In this document: positions 8,286 to 17,033 of the stretch, in pieces
Layout: each line of letters starts with the position of its first letter
How positions within the stretch are numbered: position 1 is the stretch's first letter
DNA from: Streptomyces sp. MJM8645
GTDB taxonomy: Bacteria > Actinomycetota > Actinomycetes > Streptomycetales > Streptomycetaceae
Direction: 5' to 3'
Assembly (NCBI RefSeq): GCF_001625365.1
Contig: NZ_LJJF01000001.1
Span: 3,917,001-3,981,000, forward strand
DNA: 64,000 nt
Program-made: the position numbers and the translations under genes
The notes under the pieces: model-generated
What the model was told of the DNA's origin: nothing
Databases searched by the model: none
Seen by the model: only the letters and a program-made list of their open reading frames with translations

Positions 8286-9512
8286 GTGCGGGAATCACGC
8301 ACGGCACGGACGGCCACCGACTACGAGTCGGCGACCGGGCGGATCGCGGGGCTGCCGCTGCGCAGGCACCACGTTCTGCTGGTGGCCTGGACGGTGCTCT
8401 GGTTCTTCCTGGTCGAGCCCAGCGGAGGCTTCTCCTGGCACTACCTGCGCCAGGGTGAGCAGCTGCTCTTCAGCGACCACCCGGACGGCGGGCTGGCGCT
8501 CTACGCCCACCACCCGGAGCTGCAGATCGGCCCGGTCAGCCTGGCCGTGGCCCGGCTCACGGCCCCGTTCTCGGCCCACACCGGCCAGCTGATCGCCGAG
8601 GCGGCGATGTCCGGGCTCGGCCTGGTGATGCTCGTCCTGATCGGTCGCACCGCCGCCCTGTACTACCTGGGCACCGGCACCAACCACCGCCGGCTCCAGC
8701 AGCGCCTGCTGATCGCCGGGCTGGCGTTCATCCCGATGTGGGTCGAGGTCTCGGTCCGCTTCGCGCACCTGGACGACGTCCTGGCGCTGTTCTTCACCAC
8801 CCTCGCCGTGCACGCCCTGGCCCGCGGCAAACCCACCATGGTCGGCGTCTACCTGGCGCTGGCGGTGGACTCCAAGCCCTGGGCGATCGCCTTCGCCCCG
8901 CTGATCCTGGCGCTGCCCAGGCCCGCCTGGCTGCGCAGCGCGCTCTGGTTCGTCGGACTGGTGGCGATCGCCTGGCTGCCCTTCTACCTGGGCAATCTGG
9001 ACACCCTGGCCGCCGCCAAGTTCACCATCCCCAACCAGCCGGCCTCCGCACTGCGCTGGTTCGGGGTGACCGACCCGGCCACCCCCTGGTGGGACCGCCC
9101 GACCCAGTTCGCCCTCGGCCTCGGCCTCGGCACCATCGCGGTCTGGCGCGGCCGCTGGCCGGCCGTGGTGCTGCTCGGTGCGGACGCCCGGATCCTGCTC
9201 GACCCGAGCGTCTACACCTACTACACGGCCTCGATCCTGCTCGGCACCCTGCTCTGGGACGCGGTCGGGCAGAAGCGGCTCGTCCCGTGGTGGAGCTGGA
9301 TAGCGCTGGCCGCGCTGTACGGCGGGACGCTGTTCATCCCGTCCGACGCCGGCCGCGGCTTCGTCCGGCTGGCCTTCGTGGTGGTCTCCGCCGCGTACGT
9401 GCTGTTCTGGCCCACCCAGCAGACGCGCCGCCCGCGGACCCCGGCGGACGGCGAGGGGCGGCGCCGTTCCTCCCGGCGGCGCGAGCGCGTCCTGACCGGC
9501 ACCGGAGCCTGA
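8286..9512 (+). CDS. polytopic membrane protein, GT-C glycosyltransferase-like
   Basis: 408 aa, GTG start at 8286 after GGGAGAGGGACAG. About eight to ten hydrophobic segments cover residues 28-375. An early lumenal-type loop carries acidic and histidine residues (FSWHYLRQG, YAHHPELQ), and a later RFAHLDDVLAL segment resembles the acidic motifs of polyprenol-phosphate-sugar-dependent mannosyltransferases of actinobacteria. The C-terminus is basic and cytoplasmic. I infer a GT-C-like transferase or related envelope protein; no neighbour confirms it. Confidence 0.5.
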   Translation: MRESRTARTATDYESATGRIAGLPLRRHHVLLVAWTVLWFFLVEPSGGFSWHYLRQGEQLLFSDHPDGGLALYAHHPELQIGPVSLAVARLTAPFSAHTGQLIAEAAMSGLGLVMLVLIGRTAALYYLGTGTNHRRLQQRLLIAGLAFIPMWVEVSVRFAHLDDVLALFFTTLAVHALARGKPTMVGVYLALAVDSKPWAIAFAPLILALPRPAWLRSALWFVGLVAIAWLPFYLGNLDTLAAAKFTIPNQPASALRWFGVTDPATPWWDRPTQFALGLGLGTIAVWRGRWPAVVLLGADARILLDPSVYTYYTASILLGTLLWDAVGQKRLVPWWSWIALAALYGGTLFIPSDAGRGFVRLAFVVVSAAYVLFWPTQQTRRPRTPADGEGRRRSSRRRERVLTGTGA

Positions 9513-9514
9513 CC

Positions 9515-9544
9515 GGCACAGGCACAGGCACAGGCACAGGCACC
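9515..9544. repeat. 6-bp tandem repeat (GGCACA)
   Basis: Four perfect copies of GGCACA and a fifth variant (GGCACC) follow directly after the stop codon of the membrane protein gene. Confidence 0.8.
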
Positions 9545-9597
9545 GGCCCCGGCACGGGCGCAGTCACGGCGCCGGTGCCCTCCCTCCCGAGGACGGC

Positions 9598-9618
9598 TTG
9601 ACCCTCACGCGGCGTGAG
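9598..9618 (+). promoter_or_regulatory. MerR-type promoter and operator of the TipA-like gene
   Basis: A -35-like TTGACC at 9598-9603 is directly followed by the inverted repeat CTCACG-CGG-CGTGAG (9604-9618), in the spacer position used by MerR-family activators. The half-site CTCACG/CGTGAG matches what I recall of the operator in the thiostrepton-inducible tipA promoter. The gene it would drive starts 38 bp downstream. Confidence 0.65.
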
Positions 9619-9655
9619 AGCGGAGGCTGGTGGTCAGCACGAAGGGAGAACCCGG

Positions 9656-10429
9656 ATGAGCAGCGAGGGCTACTCGGTCGGCGCCGTGGCCAAGATCGCC
9701 AAGGTGACCGTCCGCACCCTGCACCACTACGACGAGATCGGCCTGTTGTCCCCCGCGGGCCGCACCCGGACCGGCTACCGCCGCTACCAGGACGCCGACC
9801 TCGACCGGTTGCAGCAGATCCTCTTCTACCGCGAACTCGGGTTCCCCCTGGAAGAGATCGCGGCGATCCTGGACGACGACTCGGTCAGCCCGAGCGAGCA
9901 CCTCCGGCGGCAGCACCGACTGCTGACCGACCGGATCAGGCACCTCCAGGACCTCGCCACAGCCGTCGAACACGCCATGGAGGCACGAAGAATGGGCATT
10001 CAGCTGAGCCCGGAGGAGAAGTTCGAGATCTTCGGCGAGGGCTACCAGGAGGAGTGGGAGCAGGAGGCCGAACAGCGCTGGGGCGACACCGCGGCCTGGG
10101 CCGAGTCACAGCGCCGGACCGGCGGCTACGACAAGGCCGACTGGCAGCGGATCCAGACGGAGATGGCTGACCTCAACACCCGCCTGGTCGAGGCGCTCGC
10201 CGCCGGCGAACCCGCCGACGGCGCCGCCGCCACGGACCTCGCCGAGGCGCACCGGCAGCACATCTACCAGAACTTCTACGACTGCACGTTCACCATCCAC
10301 CGCGGCCTGGCCGGGCTGTACGTCTCCGACCCGCGGTGGACCACCACCTACGAGAACCTCGCCCCGGGCCTGGCGCAGTGGCTGCACGACGCCATCCTCG
10401 CCAACGCGGACCGGCACGAGAAGGCATAG
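9656..10429 (+). CDS. TipAL-like MerR-family transcriptional regulator
   Basis: 257 aa. The N-terminal MerR winged helix (YSVGAVAKIAKVTVRTLHHYDE, GYRRYQDADLDRLQQILFYR) is followed by a dimerisation helix and a complete TipAS domain starting at LSPEEKFEIFGEGYQEEWEQ. TipAS binds thiopeptide antibiotics such as thiostrepton, and the full-length protein then activates its own promoter. As in S. lividans tipA, an in-frame internal ATG (MGIQLSPEEKFEIFG) sits at the domain border and could give a short TipAS-like product. The palindrome upstream suggests autoregulation. The natural ligand may differ from thiostrepton, because TipAS paralogues are common. Confidence 0.85.
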   Translation: MSSEGYSVGAVAKIAKVTVRTLHHYDEIGLLSPAGRTRTGYRRYQDADLDRLQQILFYRELGFPLEEIAAILDDDSVSPSEHLRRQHRLLTDRIRHLQDLATAVEHAMEARRMGIQLSPEEKFEIFGEGYQEEWEQEAEQRWGDTAAWAESQRRTGGYDKADWQRIQTEMADLNTRLVEALAAGEPADGAAATDLAEAHRQHIYQNFYDCTFTIHRGLAGLYVSDPRWTTTYENLAPGLAQWLHDAILANADRHEKA

Positions 10430-10433
10430 TCGC

Positions 10434-10475
10434 CGCCGGACGCCGGACGCCGGACGCCGGACGCCGGACGCCGGA
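10434..10475. repeat. 7-bp tandem repeat, six units
   Basis: Six perfect copies of CGCCGGA occupy the whole gap between two convergent regulator genes. Such a run may be prone to slippage; it may also fold weakly, but it is not a classical terminator. Confidence 0.9.
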
Positions 10476-10490
10476 TGCCGGGCCGCGTGG

Positions 10491-11549
10491 CTACGCGACC
10501 CCGCGCCCGAAGGAGCGCCGGTAGGCGGTCGGGGAGGTGCGCATCACCCGGCCGAAGTGGTGGCGGAAGGTCGCGGCGCTCTCGAAGCCGACCGCCGCCG
10601 CGATCTCCTCCACCGTCCCCTCCGGTGACTCCAGCAACGGCAGGCTGGCCGCGATGCGCTGGGTGACGACCCAGCGCATCGGGCTGGTGCCGTTGCGGGC
10701 CGTGAAGTGCCGCAGGTACGAGCGGTCCGACATCCGGGCGGCGCGGGCCAGCAGCGGGACGGTCAGCGGGGACGCCAGGTGGCCCATCGCCCACTGCATA
10801 CTGCGGGCGACCCCGTCGTCGTCCTCCTCGACCGGGCGGACGGCGGCCTCGATGAACTGGGCCTGCCCGCCGTCCCGGTGCGGCGCCACCACGAAGCGGC
10901 GGGCCACGCTGTTGGCGACCTTGGCGCCGTGGTCGCGGCGGACCAGGTGCAGGCAGAGGTCGATCCCGGCGGCGCTGCCCGCGCTGGTGAGCACGTTCCC
11001 GTTGTCGACGTACAGCACGTCCGGGTTGACCCGCACGTCCGGGTGGCGCTGCTGGAGCAGGTCGGCGTACCGCCAGTGGGTGGTCGCCTCCTGCCCGTCG
11101 AGCAGTCCGGCGGCGGCCAGCGCGAAGGCGCCCGAGCAGATCGAGACGATCCGGGCGCCGCGCTCGTGCGCCGTCCGCAGCGCGGTGACCAGCCCGGGGG
11201 AGACCGCGCCGCTGAACGCGTTCGGCACCCCGGGGACCACCACGGTGTCGGCCGAGGCCAGTTCGTCCAGTCCGTGCCGGGCGGTCAGCGCGAACCCGCC
11301 CACCGCGTCCAGCGCCGTCCCGGGCCGGTCGGCGCACACCTTCAGCCCGTACCAGGGCGCTGCCAGCAGGCCGCCCAGTTCGGGCCGGGCCAGCCCGAAC
11401 ACCTCCACCACCACGCCGAGTTCGAAGGGCGCCATGCCCGCGAAGGCGTACACCGCGACGTGATGCACCGGCTCCGGGCGGGTGCCGATGGCGACGGGCA
11501 CCGGGCCCGGCCCGGTGCCGACCGGGCCCTCGACGTGCTGCTCGGTCAT
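10491..11549 (-). CDS. GlxA-family transcriptional regulator (DJ-1/PfpI plus AraC)
   Basis: 352 aa. The ATG at 11547-11549 opens MTEQHVEGPV; an N-terminal DJ-1/PfpI-like domain (AVYAFAGMAPFELGVVVEVF, VVVPGVPN, and the nucleophile-elbow SICSGAFALAAAGLLDG) precedes an AraC/XylS DNA-binding domain with two helix-turn-helices, the second being PEGTVEEIAAAVGFESAATF and ending SPTAYRRSFG. GlxA-type regulators sense small molecules through the DJ-1-like domain, and some streptomycete members act in development. The gene is convergent with the TipA-like gene and divergent from the sigma factor gene. Confidence 0.85.
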   Translation of the reverse strand: MTEQHVEGPVGTGPGPVPVAIGTRPEPVHHVAVYAFAGMAPFELGVVVEVFGLARPELGGLLAAPWYGLKVCADRPGTALDAVGGFALTARHGLDELASADTVVVPGVPNAFSGAVSPGLVTALRTAHERGARIVSICSGAFALAAAGLLDGQEATTHWRYADLLQQRHPDVRVNPDVLYVDNGNVLTSAGSAAGIDLCLHLVRRDHGAKVANSVARRFVVAPHRDGGQAQFIEAAVRPVEEDDDGVARSMQWAMGHLASPLTVPLLARAARMSDRSYLRHFTARNGTSPMRWVVTQRIAASLPLLESPEGTVEEIAAAVGFESAATFRHHFGRVMRTSPTAYRRSFGRGVA

Positions 11550-11694
11550 GCGGACCCCCTGCTGACGGGTGGCGGGATGGCGGTGAGTGTAGCCGTTCCG
11601 GCTGGCCGGGAATCTGCTCGAATCCACCTGCAACCTCCACCCCGGTCACACGTCCATTGGTACGGGGGCGGAGAGGGGCGGGCCGAGGGCGGCT

Positions 11695-11736
11695 GTCAGG
11701 ATCTCCCCGATCACGATCTTGATCAGGAGTCCTGAC
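11695..11736. promoter_or_regulatory. inverted repeat upstream of the ECF sigma gene
   Basis: GTCAGGA (11695-11701) and TCCTGAC (11730-11736) flank an internally symmetrical GATCACGATCTTGATC core, between the divergent GlxA-type and sigma-factor genes. It may be an operator for either; no -10/-35 boxes are clear. Confidence 0.4.
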
Positions 11737-11782
11737 GGTCCGGCGAGAGCCGCCACCGTCCCGGGGGAAAGCGGAAACGCGC

Positions 11783-12457
11783 ATGTCCATGGCCATCGGG
11801 CCGATCGCCGGGCCGACGAGGGGGCGCGGTTTCTCCGTTCGCGGAGTGGTCGCCGTGCTGTTCGGCGCGCAGGAGGCCGACGAGGTGCCCGCCGGTCCGG
11901 GTGACGAGCAGGCGGCGCAGCGCCGTTCCGGCTTCCGGCTGCTGCGCGGCGGGCGCAAGCCCGCGGAGGACCGGCCCACCCTGACCGACCTGTACCACGC
12001 CCACCGGCTGGGCCTGGTGCGGATGGCCGTCCTCCTGGTCGACCACCAGGACCTGGCCGAGGACGTCGTCCAGGAGGCCTTCACCCAGCTCTACCAGCGG
12101 TACGGCGAGCACCTGGACGACCTGGACAACGCGCTCGGGTACCTGCGCACCGCGGTGGTCAACGGCGCCCGGTCGGTGCTGCGCCGCCGGAAGACCGCCC
12201 GCGAGTACGTCCCGCCGCACGAGCCCGACGCCGCCTCCGCGGAGGACCACGCGGTGCTCAACGACGAGCACCGGCGGGTGCTCGCGGCCATGCAGGAGCT
12301 GACCCCCCGCCAGCGCGAGGTGCTGGTGCTGCGCTACTGGTCCGACCTGTCGGAGGCGCAGATCGCCGAGACCCTGGGGCTGTCCCGGGGCGCCGTGAAG
12401 TCCACCGCCAGCCGGGCCCTGGACGCCTTGGAAAAGCATCTGGAGAAGGTTCGATGA
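11783..12457 (+). CDS. SigE-family ECF RNA polymerase sigma factor
   Basis: 224 aa. After a non-conserved basic N-terminal extension of about 65 residues, region 2 is seen as LTDLYHAHRLGLVRMAVLLV...LAEDVVQEAFTQLYQRY, and region 4 as LTPRQREVLVLRYWSDLSEA...AETLGLSRGAVKSTASRAL. This is the compact sigma-70 group IV layout of the actinobacterial SigE-like set. Its stop overlaps the start of the following gene (ATGA), so the partner is translationally coupled, as expected for a sigma factor and its membrane regulator. Confidence 0.85.
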   Translation: MSMAIGPIAGPTRGRGFSVRGVVAVLFGAQEADEVPAGPGDEQAAQRRSGFRLLRGGRKPAEDRPTLTDLYHAHRLGLVRMAVLLVDHQDLAEDVVQEAFTQLYQRYGEHLDDLDNALGYLRTAVVNGARSVLRRRKTAREYVPPHEPDAASAEDHAVLNDEHRRVLAAMQELTPRQREVLVLRYWSDLSEAQIAETLGLSRGAVKSTASRALDALEKHLEKVR

Positions 12458-13908
12458 CCGACAAGCTCCCCGGCCGCGAGAGCGGAGGCCGAGACGGTGA
12501 CGGGCCGGCCGAGACGGCGACCGAACGGCTGCTGCGCGAGGCGATGAACGCCCGCACCTCGCTGATCACCGCGCACGACCTGCGCCCGGCGCAACCGCCG
12601 CGCGGCCGGGTGCGGCGCTTGCGCCCGGTGTACCTGACCGCCGTGCCGGTCTTCGCGCTGGCCGCCTCCCTGGCAATCGGCCTGCTCACCTTCCACGGCG
12701 ACCCGCTGGCCAGGAAGGACGTCCCCCCGCCGGCCGCCACCACGACGACCTCGCCGAGCCCGGCCCCAGAACCGACGGCCGCCCCGACCCCCACGGCCCC
12801 CTCGCCGGACACCGGCAGTCCCGCCGCCGACCCGGAGACCGGGGCCCCGCTCTCCGACCCGACGTCGGCCGGCACCCGGACGACGGCGCCGCCCACCACC
12901 CCCGCCACCACCCCGGCCACCACCGCGCCGGCCGGGACGACGTACCCCTTCCGGGGCGTCAAGTTCAAGATCCCGCCGGGCTGGCGGGCCGTCAATCCGG
13001 ATCCCGCCGCCAACAGCCTCTGCATCCTGAGCCCGAGTGCTCCGCAGGACGCGTCGGCCGGGGACTGCCTGCCGCACGGCGTGCTTCTGACGGTCCTGGA
13101 CCAGGAGTCGGAGGCCTGGCCGAGGCTGCCCGACCTGGATTCCGGCAGCGGTTGGTCCACGCAGCCCTGGTGCCCGGCGTGGTCCTACTCCCCCACGCTC
13201 GCCAGGAGCGGACAGATCGACAGTGTCGGCCCGACCAGGAGCACACCCACCGTGGCAGGCCGTGCCGCACGCAAGTCGCAGTGGCAGATCAACTGCGGTG
13301 GCGACGCCTTCACGGCCCAGATGTGGGCCCTGCCGAAGGACTTCGTGTCCGTCGCGGCGATCGGCCTCAAGGCCGACTACCAGCCCGGACTGATGACGAT
13401 CGTCAACACCCTCGACCTGAGCGGCCGCCAGGCGCCGCCCACGGAGGCCAACCGGAACGACATCGCGGTGAGCTTCGACGGCCTGGCGGCCGGTCAGCAG
13501 CTGACGGCGGGGAGTTCGGCCGTCACCTTCTCGGTGACCTTCCGGAACACCAGCCAGAACACCTACGGCCGGTTGCAGCCGCTGGTCGTCACGGAGCCCT
13601 ACCCGGGTTCGCCGCCGGTGCAGGTCGTACAGGGGCCCAACGACGGCAAGCTGGAGCGTCAGGACGGTGACACCTGGCGGCCGGCGCCGATGGGGCCGGG
13701 CAGCGACATGGGCTACGCGGTGGCGGACCAGGCGTCGCTGTTCTCCCTGGCCCCGGGGCAGACCAGGAAGGTCATCTACCGGCTGACCTTGGGCGCCGGG
13801 AACGGCCCGGGGGACATGCCGGTCTCGGCGCAGGTGACGCTTCCGTACAACGGAAGCAAGCTGACCGTGCTCGGCGAGAAGAAGATCTCCGTCAAGGTCG
13901 CCAAGTGA
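12454..13908 (+). CDS. membrane protein coupled to the ECF sigma factor, candidate anti-sigma factor
   Basis: 484 aa. The start overlaps the sigma gene by 4 bp (ATGA). The cytoplasmic N-terminus contains ETATERLLREAMNARTSLIT, followed by one membrane span (about residues 58-80, PVYLTAVPVFALAASLAIGL), a long Pro/Thr/Ala linker and a secreted C-terminal part. The outer part has conserved Cys residues (SLCIL, GDCLPHG, WCPAW, INCGG) and a beta-rich end (VSFDGLAAGQQLTAGSS). No canonical zinc anti-sigma motif (HXXXCXXC) is present. I infer an envelope-sensing regulator because of the coupling; direct anti-sigma activity is unproven. Confidence 0.6.
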   Translation: MTDKLPGRESGGRDGDGPAETATERLLREAMNARTSLITAHDLRPAQPPRGRVRRLRPVYLTAVPVFALAASLAIGLLTFHGDPLARKDVPPPAATTTTSPSPAPEPTAAPTPTAPSPDTGSPAADPETGAPLSDPTSAGTRTTAPPTTPATTPATTAPAGTTYPFRGVKFKIPPGWRAVNPDPAANSLCILSPSAPQDASAGDCLPHGVLLTVLDQESEAWPRLPDLDSGSGWSTQPWCPAWSYSPTLARSGQIDSVGPTRSTPTVAGRAARKSQWQINCGGDAFTAQMWALPKDFVSVAAIGLKADYQPGLMTIVNTLDLSGRQAPPTEANRNDIAVSFDGLAAGQQLTAGSSAVTFSVTFRNTSQNTYGRLQPLVVTEPYPGSPPVQVVQGPNDGKLERQDGDTWRPAPMGPGSDMGYAVADQASLFSLAPGQTRKVIYRLTLGAGNGPGDMPVSAQVTLPYNGSKLTVLGEKKISVKVAK

Positions 13909-13910
13909 CA

Positions 13911-13951
13911 CGAGGGCCCGGCCTCCCCACCGCGGGGAGGCCGGGCCCTCG
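13911..13951. terminator. bidirectional terminator
   Basis: A perfect 18-bp stem (13911-13928 with 13934-13951) with a 5-nt loop lies between two convergent genes and can end both transcripts. Confidence 0.9.
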
Positions 13952-13960
13952 GAGGGTGGA

Positions 13961-15460
13961 TCAGGCCGGCGAGGCCATCCAGGCCTCGACCTCGTCGGCG
14001 CGGCGCGGCAGGCCGGCCGAGAGGTTCTCGTTGCCGTCGGCGGTGACCAGGATGTCGTCCTCGATCCGGACGCCGATGCCGCGGTACTCCTGCGGCACGG
14101 TCAGGTCGTCCTGCTGGAAGTACAGGCCGGGCTCGACGGTGAGGACCATGCCGGGCACCAGCAGCGCGTCGGCGTGCTCCTCGCGGCGGGAGTGGGCGCA
14201 GTCGTGGACGTCGAGGCCGAGCATGTGGCCGGTGCCGTGCAGGGTCCAGCGGCGCTGGAGGCCCAGCTCCAGGACCTTCTCGACGTCGTAGGCCGAGGCG
14301 TCCAGCAGGCCCCAGGCGAGCAGGCGCTCGGCGAGCACGCGCTGCGAGGCGTCGTGGAAGTCGCGGAAGCGGGCGCCGGGCTTCACCGCGGCGATGCCGG
14401 CCTCCTGGGCGTCGTACACGGCGTCGTAGATCTTGCGCTGGAGGTCGTTGAAGCGGCCGTCGATCGGCAGGGTGCGGGTGACGTCGGCGGTGTAGAGGGT
14501 GTGGGTCTCCACGCCGGCGTCCAGCAGCAGCAGCTCGCCGGGGCGGACGTCGCCGTCGTTGCGGACCCAGTGCAGCGTGGTGGCGTGCGGGCCGGCGGCG
14601 GCGATGGTGCCGTAGCCGACGTCGTTGCCATCGACCCGGGCGCGGCGCCAGAAGGTGCCCTCGATCCAGCGCTCGGAGGTGGCGACGGCCTGGCCGAGCT
14701 CGCGGACCACGTCGGTGAAGCCCTTGACGGTGGCGTCGCAGGCGGCGCGCAGCTCGCCGACCTCCCACTCGTCCTTGACCAGCCGTAGGCCGCTCAGGAA
14801 CTCCTTGAATTCGGCGTCCCGGTCGGCGTCCAGCACGTCGGCCAGGGTGTCCTCCAGGCCGGCGTCGTAGCCGCGGACGATCCGGGTGGGCACCGCGGAG
14901 TCCTTGGTGCGCCCGGCCAGTTCCTCGGCGGCCTTGCGCACGTCGCGCGCCGGCAGGCCGAGCAGCTGCTCCTGCTCGCCCAGGCTGTTGCGGCGGCCGA
15001 CCCACAGCTCGCCGTAGCCGTCCAGCCAGAACTCGCCGTTCTCGCGGTCGGAGCGGGGCAGCAGGTAGAGGGCGAACTCGTGGCCGGCGTCGCCGGTGGG
15101 CTCGGCGACGAGCACGGCGTCCTCGGTCTGGTCGCCGGTGAGGTGCACGTACTCGCTGGAGGCGCGGAAGCTGTAGTCGGTGTCGTTGGAGCGCACCCGC
15201 AGGTTGCCGGCCGGGACGACCAGCCGCTCGCCGGGGTAGGCGGCGGAGAGCCGGGCGCGACGCTCGGCCGCGTACGGGGCCTGGGCGACCGGGACGAGGC
15301 CGTGCAGGTCGGTGTCGGCCCAGCCGGTCTTCATCGAGGCGGCCAGCTCGTCGGAGACCTCGCCGTACAGGCCGTTCTTGCGGCCCTTGAACTGCTGCGG
15401 CTCGTCGCCGCCGTCGGCTTCGGGGTTCTCGGCCACTGCGGGCGTGCGGTCCTCGGTCAC
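13961..15460 (-). CDS. pepP: Xaa-Pro aminopeptidase (aminopeptidase P)
   Basis: 499 aa. The GTG at 15458-15460 was chosen for its AGGAGG 8 nt upstream. The N-terminal aminopeptidase-P domain (RRARLSAAYPGERLVVPAGN, then RASSEYVHLTGDQ) is followed by a pita-bread metallopeptidase domain with the dinuclear metal ligands: Asp in LLLDAGVETHTLYTADVTRT (two Asp), His in HGTGHMLGLDVHD, Glu in VLTVEPGLYF and Glu in GVRIEDDILV. The enzyme removes N-terminal residues that precede proline. It is a single gene, followed by the strong terminator at 13911. Confidence 0.93.
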   Translation of the reverse strand: MTEDRTPAVAENPEADGGDEPQQFKGRKNGLYGEVSDELAASMKTGWADTDLHGLVPVAQAPYAAERRARLSAAYPGERLVVPAGNLRVRSNDTDYSFRASSEYVHLTGDQTEDAVLVAEPTGDAGHEFALYLLPRSDRENGEFWLDGYGELWVGRRNSLGEQEQLLGLPARDVRKAAEELAGRTKDSAVPTRIVRGYDAGLEDTLADVLDADRDAEFKEFLSGLRLVKDEWEVGELRAACDATVKGFTDVVRELGQAVATSERWIEGTFWRRARVDGNDVGYGTIAAAGPHATTLHWVRNDGDVRPGELLLLDAGVETHTLYTADVTRTLPIDGRFNDLQRKIYDAVYDAQEAGIAAVKPGARFRDFHDASQRVLAERLLAWGLLDASAYDVEKVLELGLQRRWTLHGTGHMLGLDVHDCAHSRREEHADALLVPGMVLTVEPGLYFQQDDLTVPQEYRGIGVRIEDDILVTADGNENLSAGLPRRADEVEAWMASPA

Positions 15461-15596
15461 GTGTAACGCCTCCTTGGGGTGGTACCGCCGCCCCTCGGGG
15501 GAGTGTCGGATCGCGACACGCGCGGGCGGCCGTGCGTCCATGGTACGGACGCCCGGCCGCTCGCCCGTTCGGGGTCGGGACGACTGTTCGGGGCGG

Positions 15597-17033
15597 CTAT
15601 TCGAAGCGGGCCGCGAGCAGCAGCAGGTCGTCGGTGGCCGGTCCGGGCTCGGGGTCGGGGCAGACGGCCAGCAGGTGGGCGCAGAGCCGGTCCGGGTCGA
15701 TCCGCACGTCGCGCGGGGCGTCGGCGGCGGCCCGGCGCAGGTTGGCCTGGCCGGCGTGCAGGGTCGGGCCGCAGCGGCGGGCCAGCCCCTCGGTGTAGAG
15801 CAGCAGGGTGTCGCCGCGGTCGGCGGTGAGCTCGACGCCGGGGGCCTCCCAGCAGGCCAGCATGCCGAGCGGGGCGGAGAGCGAGGTCTCCACGAACTCG
15901 GCGCCGTGCCGGCCGACCAGGACGGGCGGGCAGTGGCCGGCGCCGGCCAGAGTGATCCGGCGCTCCTCGGGTTCCACCCAGGCGTAGACGGCGGTGGCGG
16001 TGCGGGCCGGCTCGGTGGTCTTGAGCAGCAGTTCCAGGTCGCCGAGGACGGACACCGGGTCCTCGCCCTCCAGGACGGCGTAGGCGCGCAGCGCGGCCCG
16101 GATCCTGCCCATCGCGGCGGCCGCGCCGGGGGCGGAGCCGGGGCCCGCGCCGGGGCCGTCGCCGGAGACGGAGCCGACGGTGAGGCCGACGGTGCCGTCC
16201 GGCAGCGGGATGGCGTCGTACCAGTCGCTGCCGCAGGAGCGGTCCAGGCCGGCCGGGAGGATCCGGGCGGCCAGCCGCAGGCCGGCGGGCTGGGGGAGCC
16301 GGTCGGGCAGCAGGCCGCGGCGCAGCGCCTCGGTGGTGCGCCGGACCTTGTCCGCCTCCAGCTGCTTGGCGAGCAGCGGGGCGGCGATCCCGGCGTAGCG
16401 GTGGGCGAGCTCGCGCTGGCGCTCGGTGGGTTCGGCGGGTTCGTCGTAGAACCAGAGGGCGGCGGCGAGCGGGCCGTCCTCCTCGGTGGCGAGCGGCAGG
16501 CCGTAGCAGCCGCCGAGGCCGAGCTGGGCGGCGAGTTCGCGCAGCCGGGCGCCGGTGGCCGGGTCCTCGGCGAGGTCGGGGGAGTGCAGCCGTTCGGGCC
16601 GGTCCTGTTCGCGCAGCAGCCTGGCGAGCAGGCTCTGCTCGGGCGGGACGGTCTCCAGCGCGCCGAGGCTGGCGCGGTCGAGGCCGAGGCCGACGGGCTG
16701 GCCGGGCCTGCCGCCGGGCATCCGGGTGACCAGGACGCCGCGGCGGGCGCCGAGCAGGGCGGCGCCGGAGGCGAGGACGGTGTCCAGGGTGGCGGCGAGG
16801 CCGCGGGCGCGGGCGAGCTGTTCGGTGTGCCGGTGCAGGCTGGTGAAATCGGACAGTCGTCCGGCCAAACGGTCCTGCACCCCGGCGGCCGGTGCCGTGC
16901 GGACGTCCGCCGCGCCGTCCTGCGCGTCGGCGGGGCCGGGGAAGCCCGGTGGGTCGAGGACGGTCAGCCCGCCGGCGCTGCCGGGCTCGCCCGGCTCGGA
17001 GGGTGTCGACGACGACGGGTGGGACTCGGTCAT
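15597..17033 (-). CDS. GAF-SpoIIE type PP2C serine/threonine phosphatase
   Basis: 478 aa. The ATG at 17031-17033 has AGGAG upstream. A disordered N-terminus leads into a GAF domain (about residues 70-235) and a SpoIIE-like PP2C domain beginning RRTTEALRRGLLPDRLPQPA, with the metal-site region CGSDWYDAIPLPDG (first Asp present) and LLLYTEGLARR; the usual second Asp of the GDV(M/S)GHG motif appears as VSGDGPGAGPG. Such proteins dephosphorylate anti-sigma-factor antagonists in streptomycetes. An RsbW-like ATPase is encoded nearby at 19621-20205, which may be a functional partner, but the genes are not in one operon. Confidence 0.8.
   Translation of the reverse strand: MTESHPSSSTPSEPGEPGSAGGLTVLDPPGFPGPADAQDGAADVRTAPAAGVQDRLAGRLSDFTSLHRHTEQLARARGLAATLDTVLASGAALLGARRGVLVTRMPGGRPGQPVGLGLDRASLGALETVPPEQSLLARLLREQDRPERLHSPDLAEDPATGARLRELAAQLGLGGCYGLPLATEEDGPLAAALWFYDEPAEPTERQRELAHRYAGIAAPLLAKQLEADKVRRTTEALRRGLLPDRLPQPAGLRLAARILPAGLDRSCGSDWYDAIPLPDGTVGLTVGSVSGDGPGAGPGSAPGAAAAMGRIRAALRAYAVLEGEDPVSVLGDLELLLKTTEPARTATAVYAWVEPEERRITLAGAGHCPPVLVGRHGAEFVETSLSAPLGMLACWEAPGVELTADRGDTLLLYTEGLARRCGPTLHAGQANLRRAAADAPRDVRIDPDRLCAHLLAVCPDPEPGPATDDLLLLAARFE

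Noticed and set aside
10434..10475. CRISPR-like array
   Set aside because: The 7-bp units are contiguous with no spacers and no cas genes are near; simple tandem repeat.
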